Of a stretch of DNA of 64,000 nucleotides, positions 21,180 through 32,103 are shown piece after piece. The stretch spans positions 155,953,773 to 156,017,772 of the forward strand of contig OX328123.1 of NCBI GenBank assembly GCA_946811695.1. The letters run 5' to 3'. The notes beneath the pieces were generated by a model, which saw nothing but the letters and a program-made list of their open reading frames with translations, was not told the origin of the DNA and did not search any database. This stretch comes from Gonocerus acuteangulatus (Eukaryota; Arthropoda; Insecta; Hemiptera; Coreidae). Position numbers and translations under genes: made by a program. Each line of letters begins with the position of its first letter. Within the stretch, counting starts at the first letter, position 1.

Positions 21180-21770
21180 ATGTCGGTCAGATAGTTTGCT
21201 CTATATTTGCACTAGAGAGTTCTCCTTATTCAGGAGTGAAAAGGGTTCCGTTCTTATCAGATTGACCTCCTCGGGTCTTCTCTTGTCAGTTCAACGACAC
21301 ATATTGGATAATTTCGCACTTTTGCTCCCTGCGTACTCGGAATGCGTCTGATTTTAATGCGTTATATTTATTTCAGCACAAGTTGAAGAATGGAACGTTC
21401 GGGGGCACTTGGGAACGTTCTAGCACGTTTGCCCCTCACCATACGGTAGTGTCTTGCTTATGCAGTAGATTAGATGACATAACCCGTTAATGACGACTGA
21501 GAAAGTACTCGTTTCAAAAACAATATTTCTTGAAAACACCAGTGGTTCAAATTGTGTAACCATTTATATTTATAGATATGCAGGAATGAGTGTTAACATT
21601 TTTAGGAGCGTATCAGTTAATGAGATAAGTATAATAATTGGAGATATAGCATTTATTTTACCTATTATCGTTGTATTGCAGGATAAGGTACCACAAAGAA
21701 TTTAAACCACTGCACCATTGCTTCGTAAGATGGACAAAGAATGATGAGCTTAGTTTAAAAAAAGTCCGAC
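21180..21770. other. Unannotated stretch
   Basis: Single-copy-looking sequence with no recognised gene. The frame at 21490-21705 has no identifiable domain. Confidence 0.3.
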
Positions 21771-21773
21771 TTG

Positions 21774-22556
21774 CAGGAACTGCGTCATCTTAGCTCTGTT
21801 CCGTTCATATCTCTATTTCTATTAGTAAAGGAATAGAACTAGAGAGATCTAGGAATCTCGAAGAGAAAATATAGTTAAGGCGCCAAAAAAGGAAACTGAC
21901 AGTATCATGGCGACTTCCCCCACCTTCTCTACGTTCACTCTTGGAAACACTATAACAATGTTTCACATTTTTTTATCTTGTTTTAGTCAAATACTCATTT
22001 TATTGTTAAATGCAATTAAAATAAGCAACAACTTAAAACTTTAGGTAAACAGATACAAATAAAACGTTCAAAAGAGCAAAACTAACAATCGCGAATTTTC
22101 CTGTCGTTATATCTCCGATTGACATCGCCCCATCAAAAATTACATTGAAACGTTTTTTTTCTTTGGAACCTTCAACTTACCGCTATTTCCCAACCGTTTT
22201 CAAGATATTTTATAAAATATACGAAAATCCCAAAACGTTTCATGTCTGTTAATGGATTTTTTTTCTAGTACTTCCTTAACTCCAAACAAAACCAAAATTT
22301 ACCTATGATAGATTAGATGAATATCAAACGTCTCGAAACAAATTTCAACTAAATTAATCGTTTCTGAATATCCAAACAGAAAATTAGTTTGGAAAAGTAG
22401 GTGTTTCAATCTTTCTCGAAAACGGTTACAGTTAAGAAACCTATAAAAGGACTACCTGCAAGCATATGAACTCGATAACGTAAGCGTTACGAGTTTGTAC
22501 GTGCAAATTCCGCTCCAAAAAGTGTCTTTTGGTGGACGGATTCTGCTGGTTCACCT
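21774..22556 (+). mobile_element. Family B, 5' portion
   Basis: It opens GTCCGACTTGCAGGAACTGC and carries the long internal region (TATCATGGCGACTTCC block, TTGACATCGCCCCATC block, GTAAGCGTTACGA block). It stops at TTCTGCTGGTTCACC, before the (TA)n tract, so the 3' end is missing. Confidence 0.85.
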
Positions 22557-22559
22557 TCA

Positions 22560-23520
22560 ACAAGTCACAACCACACGGTCCTACCAGCCCCAGACTTGGG
22601 CGCCCAAGCAAATAGAGGTCCGCATGACTTAATCGAAATCCTGTAACTTTGCGGAGATTGGGACTTTTTGCATTATAATAAAACGCTTCCAGACATTATG
22701 AAGAGTATATTTAGGTACTCAAACCCGGAAACTTGTAGAAAATATATTTTTCTGCATTCTCTATACATACATCTACATATGGAATACATTCAACGATTCT
22801 GACATTACCTAGACATAATGGTAGATTGTTCCGCGAGATGATAGAGAAGAAAGCCTGGTTGTACATGGAATGGGAGCGAATAATTTCTTTTTATAGTTGG
22901 TTATTAAGTAGGGCGTAAATCCTACTTTTCGATGTTTTTCACGAATTAAAATAATAACCTTTGGGTCAGTCCATTTCAAATCATCCAGCAAAATAGTGAA
23001 ATGAAACCCATGTCCTCAGAATTGCCTGAAACTTTCTCTATTTGTTGAACTGGTCATTCTAATGATATATTCCAAATTTTAGTTAGATATCTTCAATACT
23101 TTTTGACTTATAAATTGTTAAAGTTGTCTATAAAACTTTTTTTTTTGCTTTTACTGACGATTTAAGTCAAATCGACTTTCATTTACTAAAAAAATCATTA
23201 CTCTGGTAATGTTAATGATATATCAATGGGATTTTCACCAAAATGATCACAATAATATTTTAAATATGGGAAAAATATATTTACTATCTGTTATGCTTCT
23301 GGTTGCTAAGTATATTTATTTAAAAACAAAATTTTAATTTAAAATAAATTAAAAACATAAAAATTTCAAAAATCGATAAAAATTAAAGGCGCTCTATAAA
23401 ATCAAGTTCTTTTTTCATGGATACATTCTTAAAAGTATAAACTATTAGATTTTTTCAATTGACCCCCTTTTGACTCTTTCATGAAATTTCGATATTCTTC
23501 AGTGGAATGTTTACAGAAAT
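22560..23520. other. AT-rich sequence with a possible DNA-element terminus
   Basis: Near 22968 the phrase TTTGGGTCAGTCCATTTCAAATC resembles the TIR start seen at 49385 (GGGTCAATCCATATAAGTGG). No partner end was found by eye. Otherwise there are no genes or repeats I recognise. Confidence 0.35.
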
Positions 23521-24100
23521 AATAATTTTTTTGGTAAAACTGAAGGAGAGTGTCCTCAGCACCGATTTTCTTCAAAGTTTGCACTATAACGTATTTTGAT
23601 GCACTAAACACGAATCCGTTGAAAAAAAAAGTTGCTCGAAACTAGGAAAGAAGTTATTTAAAAAAAAAGTTCACTTTTATGAAGGTTAGGGAAGACTGCC
23701 TTGGACGACTTTTGGGCCATAGAATTCTTTTCATTTCTGCGAGTTGGATTGACTAGGGGTTTTGATGTTTTCTTGAGCGAGCGGAAACGCATAGCACGTA
23801 TGCCCAAAAGCGACAGTTTACGACCAAGTCAGCTACCACAGGTGAGTCTAAATTTCAATTACACTTCGTCATTCAGGACTATTGCGCATGCGCGTGTTTA
23901 CATATAAGCTGTTTACCCCGTCTTTTATAACCTCCATAACAGTGAACTTTAGTGCTTAATAACTTCTTTCCTAGTTGCGAGCAACTTTTTTTTTTTAAAC
24001 GGATTCGTGTTTAGTGCATCAAAATACGTTATAGTGCAAATTTTGAAGAAAATCGGTGCTGAGGACACTCTCCTTCAGTATTACCATTTTTTTTTACTAA
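23521..24100. mobile_element. Inverted-repeat (foldback) element, arms about 170 bp
   Basis: The left arm (about 23521-23690) and right arm (about 23925-24100) share GAAGGAGAGTGTCCTCAGCA, ACTATAACGTATTTTGATGC and CTAGGAAAGAAGTTATT in inverted orientation, with few mismatches apart from homopolymer length. The spacer is about 235 bp. No transposase is present and no TSD was recognised. Confidence 0.85.
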
Positions 24101-24540
24101 TTTATGTCTGATTCTTGAAATGGGCGTTGAAGGTATTGGAAGTGTTTGCTAAAACACAAATTGGTATTCTAAATGTAGTTCAAAAATTTTCAAATAGTTA
24201 TCTTCTTAGGGACTGGTTTTGAATTGACAACAAGGGATTTAATGGTTGTTGTGTTTCGATATGTTCGGTGTCATTTGCTCAAAACATTGATAGGATGGGA
24301 AACGTGAGGGTGACGCGTTCCCCTTCCATTCCAAGTGAAAGGAGAAGTTTCACATTTCCCTAAGGTTCATCTGCTTTCTAGTGACATTTCCTGAAACACT
24401 TCCTAGGATAGCTAGTGGGTGGAAGATAACAGGTTTTTGCTGTCTTGACGGGATACCGCATTACGATGATAACACAATATACTTTTGCGAGTGTTTACTT
24501 AAAAATGCCGTCTCCTAGAAGTTGTACATAGTAAACGTTT

Positions 24541-26165
24541 TCACGTTGGGTCTTTTGTATAATAAGCATACACTTTTCAAGAACTAGTAACAGTTACTCA
24601 TTTTATTATCATTTGGAAAATATGATTCACCTCTAACCTAATTCTGTATTTAAACGCATTCATTTATCAGATTTACATGAAAAACACTAACAATGAATTT
24701 GCTTAAGTTAAGCCAGTTAATATCCAATGTGAAAGTTTCAGTCCGGTTTCTTCAGAAGAAGGGATTAATCCATTCTGAGAAAAAGTGCATTATTGGATTC
24801 ATATTAGTGTGGCAGATGAAATCTTGACGTTCCCTCCTTAGGAACTTAAGAATTTTAGTATAAATTTATCACTATCAAAAATGAAAAAGACTGATCCACT
24901 GTCAACGACTTTCTACAAGACATTATTCACATCAATAAAAATACAAAACGCAGACAATTTAAACATATTCACCGACGGGTCCAAAACAAAATCTGGTACT
25001 GGATCTGCTGCAGTAATATGTTCGCAAATATTTAAACAAAAGCTCCCAAACACTGCAAGCATTTATACGGCAGAATTGCAAGCAATCCTATTAGCTTTAT
25101 CAAACTTTGATACAATAAATTGCTCAAAGATCCAATTATTTTCAGACTCACTCAGTTCATTGCTCTCTTTTAACAATATGTACAGCACACATGTCATTGT
25201 CAAACAAATGTACAATCAACTCTACAGACTACAAGAACAAAACATATCCATCACAATGATCTGGCTACCCGGACATACAAATATCACAGAAAGTACGACA
25301 GTCGACATTCAAGCAAAATTGGCTACAAGAAAACAGAATATTGACATAGAAAACGTAACTATACAAGACATAAAAAAAGAACTAGTTGATACTATACAAG
25401 AAACTTGGCAAGAATACTGGACAAACATACAAAACAACAAACTCAGAGAAATCAAAAATACTATATGCGAATGGAGCTCTAGTAGCCGAAGAAACAGACG
25501 AGAAGAGGTTATACTATGTAGACTACGGATAGGACACACTTTACTAACTCACTCTTATTTAATGACAAATAAAGAACAACCCATTTGCAGACAGTGTAAC
25601 GTTCCAATGACAATAAAACACTTACTAACGGAATGCAGAATACTAGAACAACTAAAACTACCTTACAACTTACAGGAACTACTGACAGAGGGTAGCCCCT
25701 TCATTTACGATATATTTACATTTTTAAAACAACACAACCTACACACAAAAATTTGATTCCAGGAAAAAATTTAGATAATATTTCGAGGGTATAATAATAA
25801 TCTGATTTCAATTAAATTTTTTTTTTTTTTTTTTTTTTTGAACCATTAATTAATGTAAGTAGTTTTAGTCATATCTATTTTTTTCCCTGTTTTCCTCGTT
25901 GGAGTAACCCTCCATAATAAAAAATAAAATAAAATATTTGTGTGGAGAAGAAGATATGAGAAGGAAGACCTATTTCATAAAATATTGCATTCAATGTTTG
26001 AATATTGGCCATCAGCATGATCAGTATTAAATAAAGTTTTCTTTTTTATAAACAAGCATTTATCTTGTTTTGTAAAGATAACCTAGAGTTTAGTAAAGTA
26101 ACAGTAGAGTAACTGTTACTAGTTCTTGAAAAGTGTATGCTTATTATACAAAAGAACCTTCACGT
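24541..26165. mobile_element. Element with TIRs of about 59 bp carrying a LINE insertion
   Basis: The segment at 24541-24599 (ending AGAACTAGTAACAGTTACTC) is repeated almost exactly in inverted orientation at 26107-26165, both starting CACG next to TTGGGTC or AAGGTTC. Between them lies the 3' part of a LINE (24842 to about 25937). The parsimonious reading is a MITE-like element invaded by a 5'-truncated LINE. Confidence 0.75.
24842..25756 (+). CDS. LINE ORF2 C-terminus: RNase H domain plus zinc knuckle (5'-truncated)
   Basis: The open frame runs from a stop at 24839 to 25756; the first Met is at 24881 (291 residues from there). An RNase H fold is readable with all four acidic residues: D in FTDGSK (around residue 31), E in TAELQAI, D in FSDSLSSL, and D in the VDIQAK block that follows a WLPGH motif. 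Downstream are an RLRIGHTLLTHSYLM block and a C-terminal CxxC..HxxxxC knuckle (ICRQCNVPMTIKHLLTEC). This is the usual 3' half of ORF2 in I-like LINEs, which reverse-transcribe at the target. No reverse transcriptase precedes it, so the copy is 5'-truncated and cannot move by itself. The A-rich tail ends near 25937. Confidence 0.9.
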   Translation, partial: ELKNFSINLSLSKMKKTDPLSTTFYKTLFTSIKIQNADNLNIFTDGSKTKSGTGSAAVICSQIFKQKLPNTASIYTAELQAILLALSNFDTINCSKIQLFSDSLSSLLSFNNMYSTHVIVKQMYNQLYRLQEQNISITMIWLPGHTNITESTTVDIQAKLATRKQNIDIENVTIQDIKKELVDTIQETWQEYWTNIQNNKLREIKNTICEWSSSSRRNRREEVILCRLRIGHTLLTHSYLMTNKEQPICRQCNVPMTIKHLLTECRILEQLKLPYNLQELLTEGSPFIYDIFTFLKQHNLHTKI

Positions 26166-26197
26166 TTTATTTTTATTTCTTTCCAATGAAAAAAAAA

Positions 26198-26962
26198 GTC
26201 CGACTAGCGCGGTTCTCTTCATATCTCTAGTGCTATTAGTAAAGGAATAGTAGCAGTTATTGGTGGGGTTTGATCTTTCGTCAGAAAATAGATTTAAGGC
26301 GCCACAACAGGAAACTAACAGTATCATGGCGACTTCCACCACCTTCTCAACGTTCGCTCTTGGAAACACTATAACAACGTTTCACATTTTCTTACCTTGT
26401 TTTAGTAAATACTCGTTTTACTGTTAAATTCAATTAAAATGGGTAACAACCAGTTAAAACTTTAGGTAAACGAATACAAAAACTCGTTCAAAAGAGCAAA
26501 ACTAACATTTGCGATTTTTGAAGTTGTTATTTCTCCGATTGACATCGTCCCATCGAAAATTACATCAAAACCTTTGTTGTAGGGAATTTAGTAAGCTTTC
26601 GAATGGTCACCATCCACTTACCACGATTTTCCAACCGTTTTCGAGATATTTTATAAAATATACGAAAATCCCAAAACGTTTCATGTCTGTTAATGAAATA
26701 TTCTATTTCTAGTACCTCCGTAACTCCAAACGGAACTAAATAAATGTTTCTCGAAAATGGTTACAGAAATCGCCTTAAAAATGTTTTCATTCGTTTTTTA
26801 CGCTAAGAAAATTATTACAAAATAAGTAAGCGTTTCGATTTTTTCCCGGTGGACGGATTCTGCTGGTTAACGAACTTTACCTTTCAAATTAGACGAAAGA
26901 TTTCTGTACTAAATTTGATCAAAATCGGACCATTTTTAGGCCGTCAGGAGCACGAACAGACA

Positions 26963-27032
<70 letters not shown>

Positions 27033-27138
27033 AATTTGAACCACCTATATTTTCGTGGTCCATGAGGTATGAAACATGAAATGTTCTTGTCGACACAAGG
27101 AGGGAACAACATGGAGTGAAGGAGGAACCGCGCTAAAA
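26198..27138 (+). mobile_element. Family B HINE-like element, near full length
   Basis: It starts GTCCGACTAGCGCGGTTC, a short deletion relative to GTCCGACTCGCAGGAACTGC that brings the start next to the subterminal repeat. The internal blocks are in family order. The (TA)n tract is at about 26966-27030, and it ends GAACCGCGCTAAAA. Used here as the reference B copy of about 940 bp. Confidence 0.88.
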
Positions 27139-27283
27139 TGTTGACTAGGCTGTCTTAAAAAAAAAAAAAGTTCGACTCGCAGGAACTGCATCATCTTAGC
27201 GCGGTTCCGTTCTTATCTCTAGACTCATTTAAAATTATTAAAATAGAAGCTGTTGTTATTTTGGGTCCACATTTCTAGAAAGC

Positions 27284-27476
27284 ATGAAGATTAAATAGTT
27301 AGCCGTCGAGGTGATAAGTAAAGATGGAATGGTTGGGATTCGGCTAAAGAAACCTCAATACGATTTTTGTTAAAAATCTATATTTAGGACGTTTTGGCTA
27401 CTCATTGGTAGCCTTCGTCAGCAATGAAAGTGCCGGGAGACAGAGGAGGACCAAAGTTGACAGTTCCATCTTTACT
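27284..27476 (-). mobile_element. Ribozyme-bearing foldback-type insertion inside family B
   Basis: It begins with the 50-bp-array unit edge (TAGCCGTCGAGGTGATAA) and then GTAAAGATGGAATGGTTGGG, AAACCTCAATACGATTTTT, the hammerhead-like motif and ACAGAGGAGGACCAAAGTTG. It ends near TTCCATCTTTACTT, an inverted copy of AAGTAAAGATGGAA. The same order is seen at 12.32-12.48 kb and 8.22-8.34 kb. Confidence 0.75.
27388..27421 (-). ncRNA. Hammerhead-like motif, copy 3 (decayed)
   Basis: Stem II GGCTAC/GTAGCC and CTGACGA are intact, but the GAAAC box reads AAAAC, losing the invariant G12, and stem I no longer pairs. It should be inactive. Confidence 0.45.
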
Positions 27477-28255
27477 TTCAAGAAAGGTCTTATTTACGAT
27501 CTTACCTGGATGGGTCCCGGCCCTAGGAAGGGCCCCGCTAGGCATTTGAAAAGCTATATCTTGGAAATCCATATCTCTAAGATTAAATTGTTTTTCTTAT
27601 TTTTCTTAACCTGATTTATTATTAAATACATTATCCAACTATAAGCAGTTAAAAAATAACAAGGAATAAAAACAGACAAAAAGAACAGTTCGAATAAGCG
27701 AAATCAATTACTTTAAAGGTTTAAGCACTTATTTCGCCTAATCAAAACTTTCATTAGAACCATTTTTGTAGAGCATTTAGTAATCTTTCTAATGGTGATC
27801 TTACGTTTCGCAAGATTCTCAATCTTTTTCGAAATATTAAGGAAAGTATACAAAGTTACCAAAATTTTTTATGTCTGTTAATAAAATATTTTATTCTAAC
27901 CCTTCCTTAACTCCAAACGTAACAAAAATTTCAACATATTAGTTAGTACCCAAACCAAAAACGGTATTCAAAAACTATTTTTCTAATTTTCTCGAAAACG
28001 GTTAAAGCTATCGCCTTGAAAATGGTTTCATTCGTTTTCATAGCCCAAGAAGCCTATAAAACGAGTACTTACAAGCTTATGAAGTCAAAAACCTAAGCGT
28101 TACGATTTTTTTTGCGCGAATTTCGCCCCAAACGCCATCTTTCAGTGGGCGGATTCTGCTGGTTAACGAACTTGACCATTCAAATCGGACGACGGATTTT
28201 TGTACCAAATTTCATCACAATCGGACCATTAGGGAAGCCAGAAATGAGCGAACAG

Positions 28256-28296
<41 letters not shown>

Positions 28297-28499
28297 TATA
28301 TACAAATTTGAACCACCGTTATTTTCGGTTTCTAGGGGTTCTGAAACGCGAAATGTTCTAGTCGGCACTTCCGGATTGTTTCATTGTATCAATCTTATAA
28401 GCGGGGTTCCTCCCTATGGGGGAAGGAGGAACCGCGCTAATAGCTAAAAATATAGACTTGGCTGTCTAAAAAATAACTAAAACTAAAGACTAGGCTATC

Positions 28500-28860
28500 T
28501 AAATACAGCTAAAAATATAGACCAGGGCGTTCCTTCAGGGCACCTGCTAAGAAGGAACCCTGAGGAAGCCGAGAGAATGTCTGGCGAAATGCCTGTTATT
28601 ATCAAGACAACACGGACATATCCTTAGAATACCTAGAAGTATTAAGTAAGATTGATCGTGGAAGTCTAGGGGTGTTTAATAAACTTCTTTTCTCCTCGGA
28701 ATCTTCTAAGAAGGAAGCCTGAGGAAGCCGAGAGAATGTCTGGCGAAATCAAGTCAACACGGACATATTCTTAGAAGACCTGGAAATATTAAGTATCGTG
28801 GAAGTCTAAGAGACTTTAATTAGTATTAATTATAGTATATAATTAACATATATAACCCCC
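28500..28860 (+). repeat. Tandem duplication of about 150 bp, each unit with a hammerhead-like core
   Basis: Two direct copies (about 28545-28680 and 28695-28822) share CTAAGAAGGAA.CCTGAGGAAG, GAGAGAATGTCTGGCGAAAT and ACACGGACATAT.CTTAGAA. Each contains CTGAGGA, one A, GCC..GGC and GAAA, the same core arrangement as the motif at 8.3 kb, but no clear GUC partner follows. They are probably decayed relatives. Confidence 0.65.
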
Positions 28861-29086
28861 CGAATGCTGAACTGTACACAGAGCATCAGGAAATCCTGGA
28901 TGTACAATAGAATTCTCTGAATGTTTGTGTTGTGGTGAAGAGGGTTATCGACCGCTCTCTGTCAGGCTAATAGGAGCTTCAATCTGCCTCCTCTTCAAGT
29001 CAATAAACGACATCCTATATGGAAACTATACCAAAATATTATATTATATTCTGACAAATTAATTTAGTATATTCATTTTTAGCGCG

Positions 29087-29215
29087 GTTCCTTCCTCCTT
29101 TCATAGGGAGGAAAGCCGCTTATGAATTTGGCCCCATGAAGCAATCCGAAAGTGCCAAATCGAAAATTTTACGTTTCAGATTCCATAGATCCCGAAGACA
29201 ATGGTGGTTCCTATT
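29087..29215 (-). mobile_element. Family B 3' terminal fragment
   Basis: On the minus strand: a GGCACTTTCGGATTGCTTCA-like block, the hairpin and GGAACCGCGCT at 29087-29100. It is truncated before the (TA)n tract. Confidence 0.75.
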
Positions 29216-29420
29216 GTGAAACGGAATCAACAATAAGATGGGGTATTTTTAATATCTTCTTTGAGTCTTGATGGAATGAGGCTTCCATTTTGTCCTTTTA
29301 TTTAGTACTTTCCTCTGAAGGAAACTAGCTATTGAGGTTGGACTCATGATGGAAGTTTTGAGAAATGTCTTCGAATCCTACCTAGTAGACACCGAAAATG
29401 CCCCCCCCCCCTTAATTTTG

Positions 29421-29466
<46 letters not shown>

Positions 29467-29583
29467 TCTTGTGTTTATGACCCAATATATATTTTCCACT
29501 TGTTCTTTTTTCTTTATTTGGCAGAGGGTCAATGAAGCAGAACACCACTTGTTTTTGTTCAACTATTTTATTTTATCTATTTT

Positions 29584-29625
29584 GCCCGACATGTTTCTTG
29601 CCTTAATTCGCACCTCTTCAGGGGC
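29584..29625 (-). ncRNA. Hammerhead-like motif in left arm
   Basis: The inverted counterpart of the right-arm motif. It differs at the base before GAAAC (A instead of C), which weakens the closing pair of stem II. Confidence 0.5.
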
Positions 29626-29747
29626 TTTCCTTATCGGGAAGTCCTCTCGTCATGTGTACTGGCTTGAGTCAGGCGTAATACTGACTCAGGCGTATAACGC
29701 CTGACTCAAGCCAGTACACATGACGAGAGGACTTCCCGATGAGGAAA

Positions 29748-29789
29748 GCCCCTGAAGAGGTGCGAATTAAGGCACGAAACATGTCGGGC
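29748..29789 (+). ncRNA. Hammerhead-like motif in right arm, best stem I of type 2
   Basis: Read on the plus strand: GCCC (stem I), CTGAAGA (29752-29758), one G, stem II GTGC/GCAC with loop GAATTAAG, GAAAC (29776-29780), AT, GTC and then GGGC (stem I partner). The core is complete, with a possible stem III from the palindrome ACATGT. As in the other copies, one purine lies between CUGANGA and stem II. Confidence 0.6.
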
Positions 29790-29954
29790 AAAATAGATAA
29801 AAGAAAATAGTTGAACAAAAACAAATGGTGTTCTGCTTCATCGACCCTCTGCCAAATGAAAAAAGAACAAGTGGAAAATATATATGTATGTTTGTATTAA
29901 ACATACATATATGTATGTATTAATAAACAAACTCACACATACACACATACATAT

Positions 29955-30019
<65 letters not shown>

Positions 30020-30837
30020 TGTTACCACGATAGCGGCCAGAGTTTTGGTTTTTTCGTCACGAAACTTGGTATATAGCGTTTAATTAGCAAACGATTGAAC
30101 GAGTTCGTTAACCACCAAAATCGGTCCTCTGGAACCATTGCCAGCGGTAGTTTTTGTTATATTTTAGCGAAAGTTGGTATACCTACATAGTGGTAATCTA
30201 GAGAGAATAATGTGTTGTAAAAATAATCAAAGACATCGGTGGGGGGGGGGGGGGTTACTTCGGACCCAAATTACCAGCGAAATTATTCGCCCCCACCAGC
30301 CGTAATTTTTGTTATATTTTGACGAAACTCGGTATTCGTATTAGTAATCTACAGAGAATAACGGGTTGTAAAAATAAACTAAATCGGTTCATTAGTATTT
30401 GGTGGGGGGGGGGGGGTTAATCCGGACCCACATTACTAATATACTCATACCGGTCTTAATTTCTCCTGTATTGTAACGAAACGCGTCAGTCATGCCAGAG
30501 GGGAAAAAAATTAGTTTTCGAAAGTGCTGATTTCGACTATTTAGTTTGTGATTCTCACACTATATTAGCTACAGAATCTAGGAACAGCATTCTTTTCCCC
30601 CTCGTTTCAACATTATTCCCATTAATTTATGCCCAAAGTCAGAATAATGAAAGTTTGACCAAATTACATACTAGTATACATAATTAATATATCATCTCAA
30701 AAGAGAGAGAAAAAAATTGTCAAATTGTTTCCCCGCTCTACGATGGTCAACCAAGACATACCGGCCAAAAAAAATTAGAGCGCATTACACTGTTACGAAT
30801 TTTATGTAAGCATTGAGAACAGCTATGATTACAAAAA

Positions 30838-31878
30838 GTCCGTCACGCAGGAGCTGCATAACTAAGCACTTTCCTCAGAATTTGGGTAGACTGCTTTCCA
30901 GAACAATTTGCTTAAAATATCCTACATAAATAAAATAAAAACGTTAATAGTTCTCATTTTGTAATGAGTAACTGATCAATTATTAATTTGCATCCAGAGT
31001 TATGTTTACACATGGTACCTACTACACTACGTAATAAATACAAAAATCCTCATATTATCGTATTTTGATCTTACGCAGGAACAGGATACAGTCACTCTAG
31101 TGGTAGAAAGCGCTCCTTGCGGCGGCTTTGTGAACCTACGTCTGCCGGCTTTTCTATTCAAATATATTACAAATTAAACCCCCGCTTTCCGATTGACCGA
31201 TTCAGCTCATTTTTACAACACTTCTTTCTCATGAGTTACCCACGACGTATACCGCGTTTCGTTACATTACAGCAGAAATTACGACCGGTATGAGTATATT
31301 AGGAATTTGGGTCCGGAGTAAACCCCCCCTTCTAATGAACCGATTTAGTTTATTTTTGCAACACATATTTACCTGTAGATTACCACTACGAATACCGAGT
31401 TTCGTCGAAATATACCAAAAATCACGGCTGGTAGTGGCGAATTGGTATTGTGGGTCCGGAGTAACCCCCCCCCCCCTCCTAATGAACCGATTTCGTTTAT
31501 TTTTACAACACATATTTACCTGTGGATTAGCACTACGAATACCGAGTTTCGTCGAAATATACCAAAAATCACGGCTGGTAGTGGCGAATTGGTATTGCGG
31601 GTCCGGAGTAAACCCCCCCTTCTAATGAACCGATTTAGTTCATTTTTATATCTCACTTTTCTCTCTATATTTACACTACGAATACCAAGTTTCGTTGAAA
31701 TATAACAAATATTACGGCTGACATAGTCAAATAAGTGTTTTGGGTTCGGGGTAAACCCCCCCTTCCGGTGGACCGACTTTGGTGGTTAACGAACTCGTTC
31801 AATCGTTTGCTAATTGAATGCTATATACCAAGTTTCGTGACGAAAAACCAAAAACTCTGGCCGCTATCGTGTTAACAG

Positions 31879-31973
<95 letters not shown>

Positions 31974-32103
31974 TATAAATTTTAACGGGGGTCATTTTCG
32001 GTGTCTACTAGGTAGGATCGATAAAGATTTGAAGAAATTTTTCAAAAATTCCGTCATGAGTCCAACCTCAATAGCTACTTTCCTTCGGAGGAAAGTGCTA
32101 AAA
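30838..32103 (+). mobile_element. Family A, full length
   Basis: GTCCGTCACGCAGGAGCTGC start, four tandem GGGTCCGG units, (TA)n at about 31885-31968 with one GCA interruption, and the perfect terminal hairpin at 32077-32096 followed by GCTAAAA. It is closely similar to the copies at 15211 and 40444. Frames such as 31290-31625 and 31442-31705 are just two phases of the tandem units. Confidence 0.92.

Larger units (their letters stand above)
27170..28440 (+). mobile_element. Family B, full span, interrupted by a ribozyme-bearing insertion
   Basis: The 5' end GTTCGACTCGCAGGAACTGC is followed by TTAGCGCGGTTCCG, and the 3' end GGAACCGCGCTAA closes at 28440. The (TA)n tract is at 28260-28302. Comparison with the uninterrupted order at 63250-63500 shows that 27284 to about 27476 is extra DNA. 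A GGTCTTATTTACGATCTTAC block resumes the family after it. Confidence 0.88.
29485..29883. mobile_element. Palindromic element with two divergent hammerhead-like motifs
   Basis: The arms of about 190 bp (29485-29676 and 29697-29883) are nearly perfect inverted copies around a 20-bp spacer. Each arm holds a CTGAAGA..GAAACATGTC motif. It lies inside the microsatellite of a family A element. There is no open reading frame of note; the 93-residue frame at 29423-29704 runs through microsatellite and palindrome arm. The inverted arrangement of ribozyme-bearing repeats is reminiscent of the pseudo-LTRs of Penelope-like elements (inference). Confidence 0.85.
29301..30486 (-). mobile_element. Family A, split within its (TA)n tract by a palindromic insertion
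   Basis: The minus-strand 3' terminus (29301-29326, hairpin with one mismatch) is followed by the ATGAGTCCAACCTCAATAGC-type block and (TA)n at 29421-29463. A foreign palindrome of about 480 bp follows, then (TA)n again at 29953-30016. The family A interior (CACGAAACTTGGTATATAGC, two tandem GGGTCCGG-type units) then runs to about 30486. The 5' end is missing. Confidence 0.8.

Noticed and set aside
28112..28447. Recurring frames beginning MREFRPKRHL or similar (also 1608, 37194, 58009)
   Set aside because: The same family B block read through the (TA)n tract in each copy; it reflects shared repeat sequence, not a conserved protein.
31290..31705. Overlapping frames of about 90-110 residues with a repeated NRFSLFLQHIF pattern (also at 15484, 40896)
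   Set aside because: They are the tandem units of the family A element read in different phases; ends are set by random stops.
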